28,001 bases of DNA from an uncultured Bacilli bacterium (GCA_948525355.1 CAOSOP010000004.1:1-28001); one strand, 5' to 3'; positions 1 to 7,496 are shown, counted from the stretch's first letter. The notes: generated from the sequence alone by a model not told the origin. Numbers and translations are program-made.

Positions 1-59
1 AACAAGGCATAAATTACCCCTCAAATTGGCCCTTGAACGGCCCGCAAAAAGGCGAAGCA
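1..59 (+). repeat. Cassette family copy 1, 3' end only
   Basis: This is the right-hand end of the dispersed cassette found complete at 5694-6098 and 17387-17791; the rest lies left of the window. In the frame beginning at base 3 it reads Q-G-I-N-Y-P-S-N-W-P-L-N-G-P-Q-K-G-E. This matches the P-x-W-P...Q-K-G ends of the other copies. The frame continues past the cassette and stops at the TAG at 81-83, inside the terminator stem. Its bases resemble copy 4 at the right window edge most closely (shared ATAAATTACCC and GCAAAAAGGCGAAG). The left boundary and any start codon cannot be seen. Confidence 0.75.
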
Positions 60-76
60 AATATAAGCAAAACAAA

Positions 77-104
77 AGCCTAGAATTTAAACTCTAGACT
101 TTTA
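77..104 (-). terminator. Rho-independent terminator of the nuclease lipoprotein gene
   Basis: Arms AGCCTAGA (77-84) and TCTAGACT (93-100) pair with one G-T. Read on the minus strand the stem is followed by TTTTGTTTT, directly after the stop at 115. On the plus strand TTTTATTT follows, so the hairpin can also end transcription coming out of cassette copy 1. Confidence 0.7.
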
Positions 105-114
105 TTTATTAGTT

Positions 115-1851
115 TTATCTTTTACCACAAACTTGGCGAGTTGAAGCGTTTGTATCTCCCCAAATCTTACAAGCATAGTTTCTATCATCGATAAATGGAT
201 TTCGTACCCATTTATACTTTGAATATAATGCTTCATTTCTTTGAACCTCTGTTGGATCAATATCATATTGTAGGTTCCACTCAAGTAAAGTTGAAAGTTT
301 ACCCATGCTCTTGTTTGAAGTACTATCTGAAGTTAAATCAACTAACTTAAGACCTTCGTGCTGATATTTAACTGCACAATAGAATATTATACGCGCTGCT
401 ATACCACGATAATCATTATTTCCAAGTTTTCCTGGATCATATGAAGTTGGTGACTGATTATAGAAATCGTTTCCTCTTCCAGAGTTATCAGCAGTTAAAG
501 CAGGTCTTACCATATGAGGATCTTTTTCACATGATCCACCATTGCCACTTCCGCGTGATTTTGGCCAAACATGCTCTTTATTCATTGCATTTCTATCAGT
601 AACTTTTCCTGTATAGAAAGCATAATACTTGCCACTTTGGCCAGGTACACCATCTGTATCTGGGAAAATATCCCACATTGCACTATATGAGAATTTTGAT
701 GGCATTGGAGTTTTCGCTAGGAATTTATTTAGATTAGTTAATAGAGAATTTCCTCTATCTAATTCATCAATGGAAGTATAGTAATTGCCAGTATAATTAG
801 GTTCTACATATGTATATTCATAGTCGCTTTCACCTTCAACATACTTAAGTACAGTAACTGTATACTCTTTGGTTAATTTTTTTCCATCAATTGTTATTAC
901 ACAAGTTAATTTGACAGAAGCATCTTTATCAGTAGGACGAGTAACAACTCCGCTATTTGTAATTACCTTTGTATTAGAAGATGTCCAAGTGATTTTAGCA
1001 CCATAATCTCCTGTTGAAGGAAGTGACAAATCTTTTCTAACTGAAACATTATTAAATTCTGACTGCAACTTGCTTTCAACAAGTGCTAGTTTTTGATCTG
1101 TAGTCATTGAATATGATATTTGTGAAGCCTTTGTTAAAGATATTTGTGGCTTCTTATAATAGTCTGCAAACGCACCAACGATACCAATTTTTGTTCCTAC
1201 TGTTAAAGTTTGTAAAATATTATCTATTTCAGCTTTATCATTAGCGTCAAGTCTTTTTGATATATAAATATCATATGTTCCTGTACTATCTTTAACTGTT
1301 ATAAAAGAGTCTACTGCTCCAGTTGCAAATTTAGATATATCTGTTACTTCAAGATTTTCTACTGTAACTCTTCCCATTCTATAGTTATCAATTTGCGATA
1401 AAGTTGTTTTTGCTGGTTCTTTTAATTTACATCCAGTTTCTGAAACAGTAATTGTAGGTTCAGTTATTTGATATATACCTGCTCCAGAGTAGAGTGCAAC
1501 TGTTCCGCTTAAATTAATTGAATCCCCAACCTTTATAGAAGCGTTAAGTGTTCCCTTAGTATAAACGAATCCAGCTCCAGAAGAATCTTCTACATATAAA
1601 TCTGTTCCTTTTATTCCAGACACCCTTACTGTACCATCAAATCTTGTTCCTGCTGTACTTGCACCAACTGTGCTAAGTAATGTCCCGCTATTTTCAACAC
1701 ATACCCTACCTGGCTGTGGTGTGCTCTCTACAGGGCTAGAAGTTTGTCCTCCACCACCTGTACTTGTTGTAGTCCCGTTTCCAGCTTTTTGGCACGCTGT
1801 TAATGAAGAAAGCGCAATAAGCGGAATGAGTAATACTTTTTTTAATTTCAT
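115..1851 (-). CDS. Secreted lipoprotein nuclease: OB-fold, Ig-like and endonuclease I domains
   Basis: The 578-residue protein has a lipoprotein signal with lipobox LTAC, so Cys20 should be lipidated and the protein anchored outside the membrane. Residues about 45-245 resemble the OB-fold domain of YhcR-type exported nucleases (TDLYVEDSSGAGFVYTKG; GxVDSFITVKDSTG). Residues about 250-335 look like an atypical bacterial Ig-like domain (ITWTSSNTKVI). The C-terminal part is an endonuclease I (EndA/NucM) His-Me-finger domain, with EHVWP (His427), a DPHMVRP stretch, NSGRGN and the closing NPFIDDRNYAC. The likely job is degrading external DNA or RNA to salvage nucleotides. AGGGGGA precedes the ATG. 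The OB-fold is shared with the next gene upstream. Nuclease assignment is confident; substrate preference is unknown. Confidence 0.85.
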   Translation of the reverse strand: MKLKKVLLIPLIALSSLTACQKAGNGTTTSTGGGGQTSSPVESTPQPGRVCVENSGTLLSTVGASTAGTRFDGTVRVSGIKGTDLYVEDSSGAGFVYTKGTLNASIKVGDSINLSGTVALYSGAGIYQITEPTITVSETGCKLKEPAKTTLSQIDNYRMGRVTVENLEVTDISKFATGAVDSFITVKDSTGTYDIYISKRLDANDKAEIDNILQTLTVGTKIGIVGAFADYYKKPQISLTKASQISYSMTTDQKLALVESKLQSEFNNVSVRKDLSLPSTGDYGAKITWTSSNTKVITNSGVVTRPTDKDASVKLTCVITIDGKKLTKEYTVTVLKYVEGESDYEYTYVEPNYTGNYYTSIDELDRGNSLLTNLNKFLAKTPMPSKFSYSAMWDIFPDTDGVPGQSGKYYAFYTGKVTDRNAMNKEHVWPKSRGSGNGGSCEKDPHMVRPALTADNSGRGNDFYNQSPTSYDPGKLGNNDYRGIAARIIFYCAVKYQHEGLKLVDLTSDSTSNKSMGKLSTLLEWNLQYDIDPTEVQRNEALYSKYKWVRNPFIDDRNYACKIWGDTNASTRQVCGKR

Positions 1852-1876
1852 ATATCCCCCTAATACTTATAGCAAT

Positions 1877-1905
1877 ATTATAGAACTTAATGTAATCGCT
1901 TACAA
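1877..1905 (-). promoter_or_regulatory. Promoter with overlapping cre site, nuclease lipoprotein gene
   Basis: On the minus strand TTGTAA (1900-1905), a 17-base spacer and TATAAT (1877-1882) form a strong vegetative promoter. The palindrome TGTAATCGCTTACA at 1891-1904 matches the Bacillus CcpA operator TGWAANCGNTNWCA at every fixed position. It covers most of the -35 box, a placement that normally means repression when a preferred sugar is present. The same arrangement precedes the paralogue at 2753-2781. Confidence 0.75.
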
Positions 1906-1951
1906 TACTTTATATCATTAAATTAAATATTATTACTATATTAAAATTAAT

Positions 1952-1989
1952 AGCAATGCATTTATCGTTCTATCAATAAATGCATTACT
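1952..1989 (-). terminator. Hairpin terminator after the short OB-fold lipoprotein
   Basis: Arms of 13 bases (1952-1964 and 1977-1989), including AATGCATTTA/TAAATGCATT, pair with one G-T around a 12-base loop. On the minus strand the stem is followed by ATTAATTTT, a modest T-run. It lies just after the stop at 2010 and separates this gene from the nuclease promoter. Confidence 0.6.
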
Positions 1990-2009
1990 ATTTTTAATCT
2001 TGCTTTTAA

Positions 2010-2726
2010 CTATGATAAGACAATTTGTGAAACATCAGTTATAGATATTTGTGGACTCTTAAAGTAGTCAGCAAATGCACCAACAATATTCAATTTTGTT
2101 CCGACCGTTACAGCACTTAAAGCAGTATCAATACTTGCTCTAACCGTTGAATCAAGTCTTTTTGAAATATATATATCATATGATCCAGTACTATCTTTTA
2201 CTGTAATAAACGAATCTTCTGAACCAGTTTTGAACTTAGCAATGCTAGTAACTTCTAGATTATCTATTGATACACGACCCATTCGATAAGCATCCATTTG
2301 TGATAGTGTAACTTTTGCTGGATCTTTTAATCCACAGCTCGTTCCCTCTAAAGTTATTGTTGGCTCAGTTATTTGATATATATTAGCCATTTGATAGAGT
2401 GAAATCGTTCCACTTAAATTGATTAAATCACCTATTTTAATTGAAGAATCTAATGATCCCTTGGTATAAACGAATCCAGCACCAGATGAATCTTCAACAT
2501 ACAAGTCGGTTCCTTTTATTCCTGATACAATTACCTTACCGCTAAATGCAGTTCCAACTGATCCAGCATTCACTGAGCTAAGCAAAGTTCCATTATTATT
2601 TACGCATACATCTGCACCTTGATTTGGTGTTGATTGTCCTCCAGTTCCGCTACCATTTTTATCCTTACACGATGTAAGAGAAGCAAGCAATACAATAGGT
2701 AGTATAAATAGTTTTTTAAGTTTCAT
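2010..2726 (-). CDS. Short paralogous OB-fold lipoprotein without the nuclease domain
   Basis: The 238-residue protein has lipobox LTSC with Cys20. It then repeats the N-terminal half of its downstream neighbour almost domain for domain: VCVxNxGTLLS, GIKGTDLYVEDSSGAGFVYTKG, YQITEPTIT, YRMGRV, DSFITVKDSTG, YDIYISKRLD and GAFADYxKxPQIS. It ends where the partner's Ig-like and nuclease domains would begin. A tandem duplication followed by loss or gain of the catalytic half explains this. With no catalytic residues, it may bind nucleic acid or cell-surface ligand, or assist the nuclease. That role is inference. The start is supported by AAGGAGGA seven bases before the ATG. It has its own promoter, cre site and terminator, so it is not simply operonic with the nuclease. 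Confidence 0.8.
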   Translation of the reverse strand: MKLKKLFILPIVLLASLTSCKDKNGSGTGGQSTPNQGADVCVNNNGTLLSSVNAGSVGTAFSGKVIVSGIKGTDLYVEDSSGAGFVYTKGSLDSSIKIGDLINLSGTISLYQMANIYQITEPTITLEGTSCGLKDPAKVTLSQMDAYRMGRVSIDNLEVTSIAKFKTGSEDSFITVKDSTGSYDIYISKRLDSTVRASIDTALSAVTVGTKLNIVGAFADYFKSPQISITDVSQIVLS

Positions 2727-2752
2727 AAATTCCTCCTTACTTATATATATTT

Positions 2753-2781
2753 ATTATAAAACTGTATGTAAACGCTTACAA
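2753..2781 (-). promoter_or_regulatory. Promoter with overlapping cre site, short OB-fold lipoprotein
   Basis: On the minus strand TTGTAA (2776-2781), a 17-base spacer and TATAAT (2753-2758). The palindrome TGTAAACGCTTACA at 2767-2780 is a full match to the CcpA cre consensus and overlaps the -35 box. Distance to the start codon (about 40 bases) matches the paralogue's promoter. Confidence 0.75.
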
Positions 2782-2792
2782 GACATTTGTAA

Positions 2793-2843
2793 TAAAAAAA
2801 CTAGATTTGTCTTAAATCCGCAATGGATAAAACATATCTAGTT
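2793..2843 (-). terminator. Rho-independent terminator of transketolase
   Basis: Sixteen-base arms at 2799-2814 and 2828-2843 (AACTAGATTTGTCTTA against AACTAGATATGTTTTA) pair with one mismatch and one wobble. On the minus strand a run of seven T follows. Confidence 0.7.
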
Positions 2844-2851
2844 ATTTTTAC

Positions 2852-4819
2852 TTATTTATTTAAAATGATAGAAATCTTAGTAACTAAGGCATCAGAGGTA
2901 AAGCCAAACTTTGCCATGACATCTTTATCTGGAGCAGAAGCGCCAAATGTATCAATCGACATCGTGTATCTTCCAAATCTATGCCATCCAAATGAAGAAA
3001 GCATTTCTACACAAATCGTTTTGTCATAGTCATCACCTAGTATTGATTTTTGATACTGATAATCTTGCCTTATGAACGAATTCATATTTGGCATAGATAC
3101 AACTCTGGTATCAATACCCTTTTCTCTTAGTTTCTTTTGTGCTTCTATTGCTAATGATACTTCACTACCAGTAGCAACAATAACGAAATCTAAATTCTTA
3201 TCTTCTTTAGAAACAATGTATCCACCTCTTTTAACTCCTTCATAAGAAGTATTTTTTATCATAGGTAATGCTTGTCTGGAAAGAATCAATGATGTAGGTG
3301 TTTCTTTAGATTCAAGAGCGAGCTTCCATGCGGCAGCAACTTCTCTTGCATCACAAGGCCTAATTACATCGCAATTTGGAATTGAACGAAGCATAGCCAA
3401 CTGTTCGATTGGTTGATGAGTAGGTCCATCTTCACCGACTGCAATAGAGTCATGGGAGAATAAATATATTGCAGGAAGTTTACTTAAAGCAGCAAGTCTT
3501 ATAGCAGGCTTTAAATAATCTGCAAATACCAAGAAACATCCAACATATGTTCTTAGTCCACCATGAAGAAGTAATCCATTTTGTATACAAGCCATAGCAA
3601 ACTCTCTAATACCGAAGTTTACATTTCTTCCTTCACGAGCATTGACGGAATAATCTTTTTCATCTGGAAGAAGAGTCATAACTGAATGAGCAACATCAGC
3701 AGATCCACCGATTAAGTTCTTAATTTGCTTATTCAACAACTCAAGCATTGCACCAGATTCTTTACGTGTAGAATCTTTAAAATCTTCTGCATAAGAAGGT
3801 AATTCCTTAAAGACATATGAACTTATATCATTCTTTATTGTTTCATTAAAGAAATTAGCTTCAGCTTGATGTTTTATAGAATACTTACCAAATTCTTCTT
3901 CATATTTAGCATAAGCATCTTTACCTCTCTTAATAAAGTTTTCTTTAAAGACAAGGTATACTTCTTCTGGGACTGTAAATGGAGGATAATTATATCCATA
4001 ACTCTTTTTAGCATATTCACCATCTTCAATTCCTAAAGGTGAACCATGAACTTTATTTAAACCTTGATTTTTTGAACCAAACCCAATAACTGTATGAACC
4101 ATAATCGTTGTTGGTCTATCAGATTTTTTAGCTAATTTTATAGCTTCATCAATCAATTCAACATTATTTCCGTCAAGGATTTCTAAAACATTCCATCCCG
4201 CAGCTCTAAATCTTGCCTTTTGATCTTCATCAGAAGAATTTGATAAAGGTCCATCGAGTGTAACATTATTAGCGTCGTAGAAAAGAATTAATTTATTAAG
4301 TCTTTGTTGTCCTGCAAAAGAGATTGCCTCTTGTGATAACCCTTCTTGAAGACAGCCATCACCACATAATGCATATGTATAATGGTTAACAAGCTTTTCA
4401 CCTTCAGGATATAAAGCCTTTAAACTCGTTTCAGCCATCGCCATACCTACTGCTTGGGCAATTCCTTGACCAAGTGGTCCACTTGTCGCATCTATTCCAG
4501 GTGTATGTCTATACTCTGGATGGCCTGGTGTTAATGAATCCAATTGTCTGAAATTCATTAAATCATTCATAGATACTTCATATCCACATAAATGGAGCAT
4601 CGTATATAAAAGCATTGATGCATGTCCTGCCGATAGAACAAATCTATCACGATTAATCCAGTCAGGATGTGTTGGATCGCTCACCAAATGTCTTGTAAAA
4701 AGTGTATACAAGATTGGCGCTGAACCAAGTGCCATTCCTGGATGACCGCTCTTTGCCTTATTAATTCCATCGATACAAAGAGAACGTATAGCAGCAACAC
4801 ATAAATTATCGTATTTCAT
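2852..4819 (-). CDS. tkt: Transketolase
   Basis: Transfers two-carbon units between ketose and aldose phosphates in the non-oxidative pentose phosphate pathway, using thiamine diphosphate and a divalent metal in the cytoplasm. Family marks appear in order: an N-terminal KSGHPGMALGSAP stretch, the cofactor motif GDGCLQEG running to NN, then GIREFAMA and the catalytic-domain FSHDSIAVGEDGPTHQP, and a C-terminal domain ending near the stop. The length of 655 residues is normal. I start at 4819 (MKYDNLC) because AGGAGGA lies just upstream; the frame is open ten codons further but those lack a ribosome binding site. It appears to be a single-gene unit with its own terminator. It likely links glycolysis to ribose supply in this small genome. 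Confidence 0.95.
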   Translation of the reverse strand: MKYDNLCVAAIRSLCIDGINKAKSGHPGMALGSAPILYTLFTRHLVSDPTHPDWINRDRFVLSAGHASMLLYTMLHLCGYEVSMNDLMNFRQLDSLTPGHPEYRHTPGIDATSGPLGQGIAQAVGMAMAETSLKALYPEGEKLVNHYTYALCGDGCLQEGLSQEAISFAGQQRLNKLILFYDANNVTLDGPLSNSSDEDQKARFRAAGWNVLEILDGNNVELIDEAIKLAKKSDRPTTIMVHTVIGFGSKNQGLNKVHGSPLGIEDGEYAKKSYGYNYPPFTVPEEVYLVFKENFIKRGKDAYAKYEEEFGKYSIKHQAEANFFNETIKNDISSYVFKELPSYAEDFKDSTRKESGAMLELLNKQIKNLIGGSADVAHSVMTLLPDEKDYSVNAREGRNVNFGIREFAMACIQNGLLLHGGLRTYVGCFLVFADYLKPAIRLAALSKLPAIYLFSHDSIAVGEDGPTHQPIEQLAMLRSIPNCDVIRPCDAREVAAAWKLALESKETPTSLILSRQALPMIKNTSYEGVKRGGYIVSKEDKNLDFVIVATGSEVSLAIEAQKKLREKGIDTRVVSMPNMNSFIRQDYQYQKSILGDDYDKTICVEMLSSFGWHRFGRYTMSIDTFGASAPDKDVMAKFGFTSDALVTKISIILNK

Positions 4820-4938
4820 TTTTCCTCCTGTGAAATATACAAAAAGCAAATATTAACTGCTGATATATTAAAACATAGCTAGTATTTGCACATAAATAGT
4901 CTAGCAAAACTAACTAATTCTTTCAAGAAAATCAAAAA

Positions 4939-5472
4939 CTAATAATTCTTCTTTTTAATAACATATCTAAAGTGTGGCATTTCCACTCCTTTAAAATATT
5001 TAACTGATTCATCAACACGAACCATTCCATTTCTGATAGCGACATTCTGTGAAGGAATATTCGTATCACGAATTATTGAGCAAACTTCATTCACATTTAA
5101 TACATTAAACGCGTATTCTTTGCATGCACTTGCCGCTTCAATCGCATAACCTTTATGCCAGTACTTTTTATTAAACAAATACCCTATCTCAAGTACTTCT
5201 TCATTTTTCCATTGCTGCATTGTAAGTCCACATTGACCAATAAACTCATTGTTTTCCTTTAAAAAAACTGCCCAAAGTCCAAACCCATATTTTTCGTATC
5301 GTAAAATTTGTTTATTTAACCATTCAAAAACTTCTCGATCATTAAACGCCCCTTCATAGGCATACATAGTTTCGTCATCTTTTAAAATTAGTTTTAAGGA
5401 ATTAATGTCATTAAAATTCATTTCAGCTAAATAGAGCCTTTCAGTGCATAATACTATTTTTCTTTCACACAT
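4939..5472 (-). CDS. GNAT-family N-acetyltransferase, RimJ/RimL type
   Basis: The 177-residue protein has the layout of ribosomal-protein or small-molecule N-acetyltransferases. The N-terminal strand TERLYLAEM is followed by FGLWAVFLKENNEFIGQCGL, EIGYLFNKKYWHKGYAIEA (the acetyl-CoA pyrophosphate loop in degenerate form, Q/RxxGxG/A region) and IPSQNVAIRNGM, the alpha-4 asparagine segment typical of RimJ/L. It would transfer acetyl from acetyl-CoA to an amine; the substrate cannot be told from sequence. GGAGGAAAG precedes the ATG. It stands alone between tkt and tRNA-Thr, with no obvious terminator behind it. Confidence 0.8.
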   Translation of the reverse strand: MCERKIVLCTERLYLAEMNFNDINSLKLILKDDETMYAYEGAFNDREVFEWLNKQILRYEKYGFGLWAVFLKENNEFIGQCGLTMQQWKNEEVLEIGYLFNKKYWHKGYAIEAASACKEYAFNVLNVNEVCSIIRDTNIPSQNVAIRNGMVRVDESVKYFKGVEMPHFRYVIKKKNY

Positions 5473-5513
5473 TTTCTTTCCTCCAAAATTCGCAACTTTT
5501 TTGCAACATAAGA

Positions 5514-5537
5514 ATAAAAAAAGCCCACAAAAAGGGC
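5514..5537 (-). terminator. Terminator after tRNA-Thr
   Basis: On the minus strand GCCC-TTTTTGT-GGGC is followed by seven T, about 15 bases beyond the tRNA CCA end. Confidence 0.65.
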
Positions 5538-5552
5538 AGTTTTAAATAAAAA

Positions 5553-5626
5553 TGGTGCCTCGTGCCAGAATCGAACTAGCGATTGATCCTTACCATGGAT
5601 CCGTTATACCACTTAACTAACAAGGC
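5553..5626 (-). tRNA. tRNA-Thr (anticodon GGU), CCA encoded
   Basis: The minus strand folds as a full cloverleaf: acceptor GCCTTGT/ACGAGGC, D-arm GTTA-loop-TAAC, anticodon arm GATCC-ATGGTAA-GGATC and T-arm GCTAG-TTCGATT-CTGGC, then discriminator A and encoded CCA. The anticodon at positions 34-36 is GGT, reading ACC and ACU threonine codons. Length is 74 with CCA. It has its own strong promoter and terminator. Cassette copy 2 ends 29 bases upstream of the -35 box. Confidence 0.93.
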
Positions 5627-5637
5627 AACGAAAATAT

Positions 5638-5665
5638 TTTATACTAAACATATCAGCCTTGTCAA
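5638..5665 (-). promoter_or_regulatory. tRNA-Thr promoter
   Basis: On the minus strand a perfect TTGACA (5660-5665), a 16-base spacer and TATAAA (5638-5643) sit just before the tRNA. It is the strongest consensus promoter in the window. Confidence 0.75.
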
Positions 5666-5677
5666 TATGAAGAAGGG

Positions 5678-6157
5678 TTATATAGTACATATTCCTTTTT
5701 GCATGTTGTTCAAGGGCCAGTTTTCCGGTATTTTTATGTCGCTTCCAGCGTACGTTTGACGGTCATAAAGCCACCTATCTGATATAGTTTGAATAGTACC
5801 TAAATACAATTTTGGATAGTAGTTTGATGGGCAGTTTTGATAGTTGTAATGATACCTTAAAGAGGCTTCTGACAGCGTATTTAACGAAGAAACAACTTGT
5901 AAATTACTTAATGGGTTGTCTCCTATTTGAAGCTGTAAAATGCTATAAGAGTATGGTGACTCAAACCATGGACTAAAACTTAGCTTCGAACGAGCTGTTA
6001 CTTGGTAACGGGTGGGCACGGCTCCGCCGGCGCCTACCCCACCTCGGTCATCGCCAGGGGCGATTCCCTCGGCGGGGTAGGCGCTGGTGGGGGCGAGTAA
6101 ATTATTTACCGAATATATCAAAAATAAAGAAACGAGTATCAACTGGATCTTCATCAC
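5678..6157 (-). CDS. Possible secreted protein built on cassette copy 2
   Basis: The open frame runs 159 codons. The cassette supplies residues from about 20 onward. The preceding residues (GTG at 6157 or ATG at 6154; M-K-I-Q-L-I-L-V-S-L-F-L-I-Y-S-V) look like a signal peptide, but they are read out of frame over the last 55 bases of the upstream gene. There is no good ribosome binding site (only a weak GAGAAA), so translation would rely on coupling to the upstream gene. The hydrophobic leader may be an accident of the overlap. If expressed, the product would be an exported Gly-linker plus cassette domain containing one Cys. Its function is not recognised. Confidence 0.35.
   Translation of the reverse strand: MMKIQLILVSLFLIYSVNNLLAPTSAYPAEGIAPGDDRGGVGAGGAVPTRYQVTARSKLSFSPWFESPYSYSILQLQIGDNPLSNLQVVSSLNTLSEASLRYHYNYQNCPSNYYPKLYLGTIQTISDRWLYDRQTYAGSDIKIPENWPLNNMQKGICTI
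5694..6098 (-). repeat. Cassette family copy 2, complete (405 bp)
   Basis: Boundaries are set by similarity to copy 3: start box ACTCGCCCCCACC, end GCAAAAAGG. Next to the start lies a GC-rich hairpin (6022-6092). The body is an open frame encoding L-A-P-T-S, a Gly-rich stretch, TAR, YSILQ, NPLS, QVVSSLN, NCPSNYYPKLYLGT, NWP and QKG. By hand count about 45% of residues equal those of copy 3 over 135 codons. The cassette abuts the stop codon of the upstream secreted gene (6102) at one end and the tRNA-Thr promoter region at the other. No transposase, integrase or target duplication is visible. Being short, non-autonomous and dispersed, it behaves like a mobile or silent gene segment. Confidence 0.8.
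6022..6092 (-). other. GC-rich hairpin at the 5' end of cassette copy 2
   Basis: Arms 6071-6092 and 6022-6043 pair over a core of 14 (GCGCCTACCCCGCC with GGTGGGGTAGGCGC, one G-T), then continue with interruptions. The 27-base loop contains a nested stem ATCGCC/GGCGAT. The GC content is far above the surrounding sequence. The same architecture with different bases occurs at 17395-17461. Confidence 0.8.
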
Positions 6158-6503
6158 AAATATTTTTTCTCAATCTTCCTCTTATGCTTGGACCAAGTCC
6201 TGCACCAACGACTAAAACCAATGTGCCATATTTTATGTATGCACTGCACTTATTCTCAATATCAAATAAATCAAGATTTTTCTTTAATACATCAAAATGA
6301 TTCTCTTCTCCAACATCAAATATTAATTTTTCAAAAGTCGAAATCAAAAACTTTTTATATGTATAAAGCATCATTTGGTCATTAAAACTATTGCTTGATG
6401 CTCTAACCTCATATTCATATTTAAACAATTCATCCTCCGGTAATGAATAGCCAACACCTACAATTGATGATAATAAAGACATTGATAAGATAACTTTTTT
6501 CAT
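6102..6503 (-). CDS. Small secreted protein of unknown function
   Basis: I do not recognise this 133-residue protein. It begins with a clear signal peptide (MKKVILSMSLLSSIVGVGYS, cleavage likely near residue 20). A charged, probably helical middle follows, and then a short hydrophobic Gly-rich segment LVLVVGAGLGP near residue 95, before a basic and then acidic tail. GAGGTGA sits at good distance before the ATG, so the start is sound. It faces away from the gene at 6646 across a 142-base divergent gap. Its stop codon lies immediately before cassette copy 2. It could be the natural 5' partner of that cassette, or simply a neighbour at an insertion point. Confidence 0.65.
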   Translation of the reverse strand: MKKVILSMSLLSSIVGVGYSLPEDELFKYEYEVRASSNSFNDQMMLYTYKKFLISTFEKLIFDVGEENHFDVLKKNLDLFDIENKCSAYIKYGTLVLVVGAGLGPSIRGRLRKNICDEDPVDTRFFIFDIFGK

Positions 6504-6645
6504 ATTTCACCTCAAGAAAAGTGTGCTGCAATTTATAGTTTTTAAACAGTTTTATCAATAATACTTACATTTTCTTTAATTTGTAAGTATATTTCTATTT
6601 CTATTTTGCATAGTTTAACTTATAATAAGGTTGTGAGGTGATAAT

Positions 6646-7365
6646 ATGGAATTTTATACAGAAGAAGAAAAACAGTCTAATGCTGTAAGTAGGAAGGGAA
6701 TCTCCTACGCAAAAATTTATCTGTGGTTTGGTTTAGGAATCTTAATTACAGGTATTGTTGGATTTGGTCTCCCCTATATCTTGCAAGCTATCTACGGAAC
6801 AAATAATGAATCAATGGTATCATGTTATACCATCTTAGTTGTTGCTAGCGCCATTGCATCAATAGTTCTTTCATTAGTAATTAACCTTAGATTTATGAAA
6901 GAAAAGTCTACAGCATCGATAATTTGCTTTACACTATATTCGGTAGCATTTGGAATATTACTATCATCAGCATTATCCTTTGTCGGATTAGAAACTAGCC
7001 TATATGCATTCTTAATCACTGGCGGAGTTATGTTCTTAATGGGTATATTTGGTGCACTATTAAAGAATAGAATTAAAAATATTTATCTCGTCATTCTATC
7101 ATTATTGTTTTCTTCATTAATAATATCTTTAGTAAATCTTTTCTTATTTAATGAGATGCTCTACTGGATTTCAACATTCGCGATGCTTGCTATTTCATTA
7201 CTATTTGTAGTTATTGATACTGCATTCATCATTAGAGTTGTAAATGTTCAGGACGGATATTTAAACAATAGTCTTGCTATTTATTGCGCATATCGTTTAT
7301 ATTCAGACTTCATTCTTATCTTCATTAGAGTCTTATTGATAATTGCAGCAAATAGCAAAAACTAA
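6646..7365 (+). CDS. Bax inhibitor-1 family membrane protein (YccA/YbhL-like)
   Basis: The 239-residue protein has about seven hydrophobic segments and a charged N-terminus. The last part, LNNSLAIYCAYRLYSDFILIFIRVLLIIA, follows the family's closing pattern (A-x-x-x-A-L-x-L-Y-x-D-F-I-x-L-F). Members are UPF0005/BI-1 integral membrane proteins, some of which act as pH-sensitive calcium leak channels or bind membrane proteases; the role here is not known. GAGGTGA precedes the ATG. TATAAT at 6621-6626 may be its -10 box, with no clear -35. It is a single gene ending in a strong terminator, convergent with rpoC. Confidence 0.75.
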   Translation: MEFYTEEEKQSNAVSRKGISYAKIYLWFGLGILITGIVGFGLPYILQAIYGTNNESMVSCYTILVVASAIASIVLSLVINLRFMKEKSTASIICFTLYSVAFGILLSSALSFVGLETSLYAFLITGGVMFLMGIFGALLKNRIKNIYLVILSLLFSSLIISLVNLFLFNEMLYWISTFAMLAISLLFVVIDTAFIIRVVNVQDGYLNNSLAIYCAYRLYSDFILIFIRVLLIIAANSKN

Positions 7366-7378
7366 TTAAAAAAATTAG

Positions 7379-7408
7379 AAACTAGCAAACTTCTGTTTGC
7401 TAGTTTTT
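7379..7408 (+). terminator. Terminator of the BI-1-like gene
   Basis: AAACTAGCAAAC-TTCT-GTTTGCTAGTTT is a perfect 12-base stem with a tetraloop followed by TTG and T's, 13 bases after the stop codon. Confidence 0.85.
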
Positions 7409-7452
7409 GTTTACCTAAATAGAAACAAAAAAATTACTAGTTATTTCTAATC

Positions 7453-7488
7453 AAATAAAAAACTGCGAACAATTAAGTTCACAGTTTT
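7453..7488 (-). terminator. Terminator of the rpoBC transcription unit
   Basis: Arms AACTGCGAAC (7461-7470) and GTTCACAGTT (7477-7486) pair with one G-T. On the minus strand the stem is followed by TTTTTTATTT, just after the rpoC stop at 7497. Confidence 0.8.
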
Positions 7489-7496
7489 TTATTATA

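Noticed and set aside
2823..3029. Short plus-strand open frame over the tkt 3' end
   Set aside because: It lies antisense to conserved transketolase codons and has no ribosome binding site; a shadow frame.
5694..6098. Diversity-generating retroelement variable repeat
   Set aside because: Copies differ at all base types rather than mainly at adenines of a template, and no reverse transcriptase or template repeat is visible in the window.
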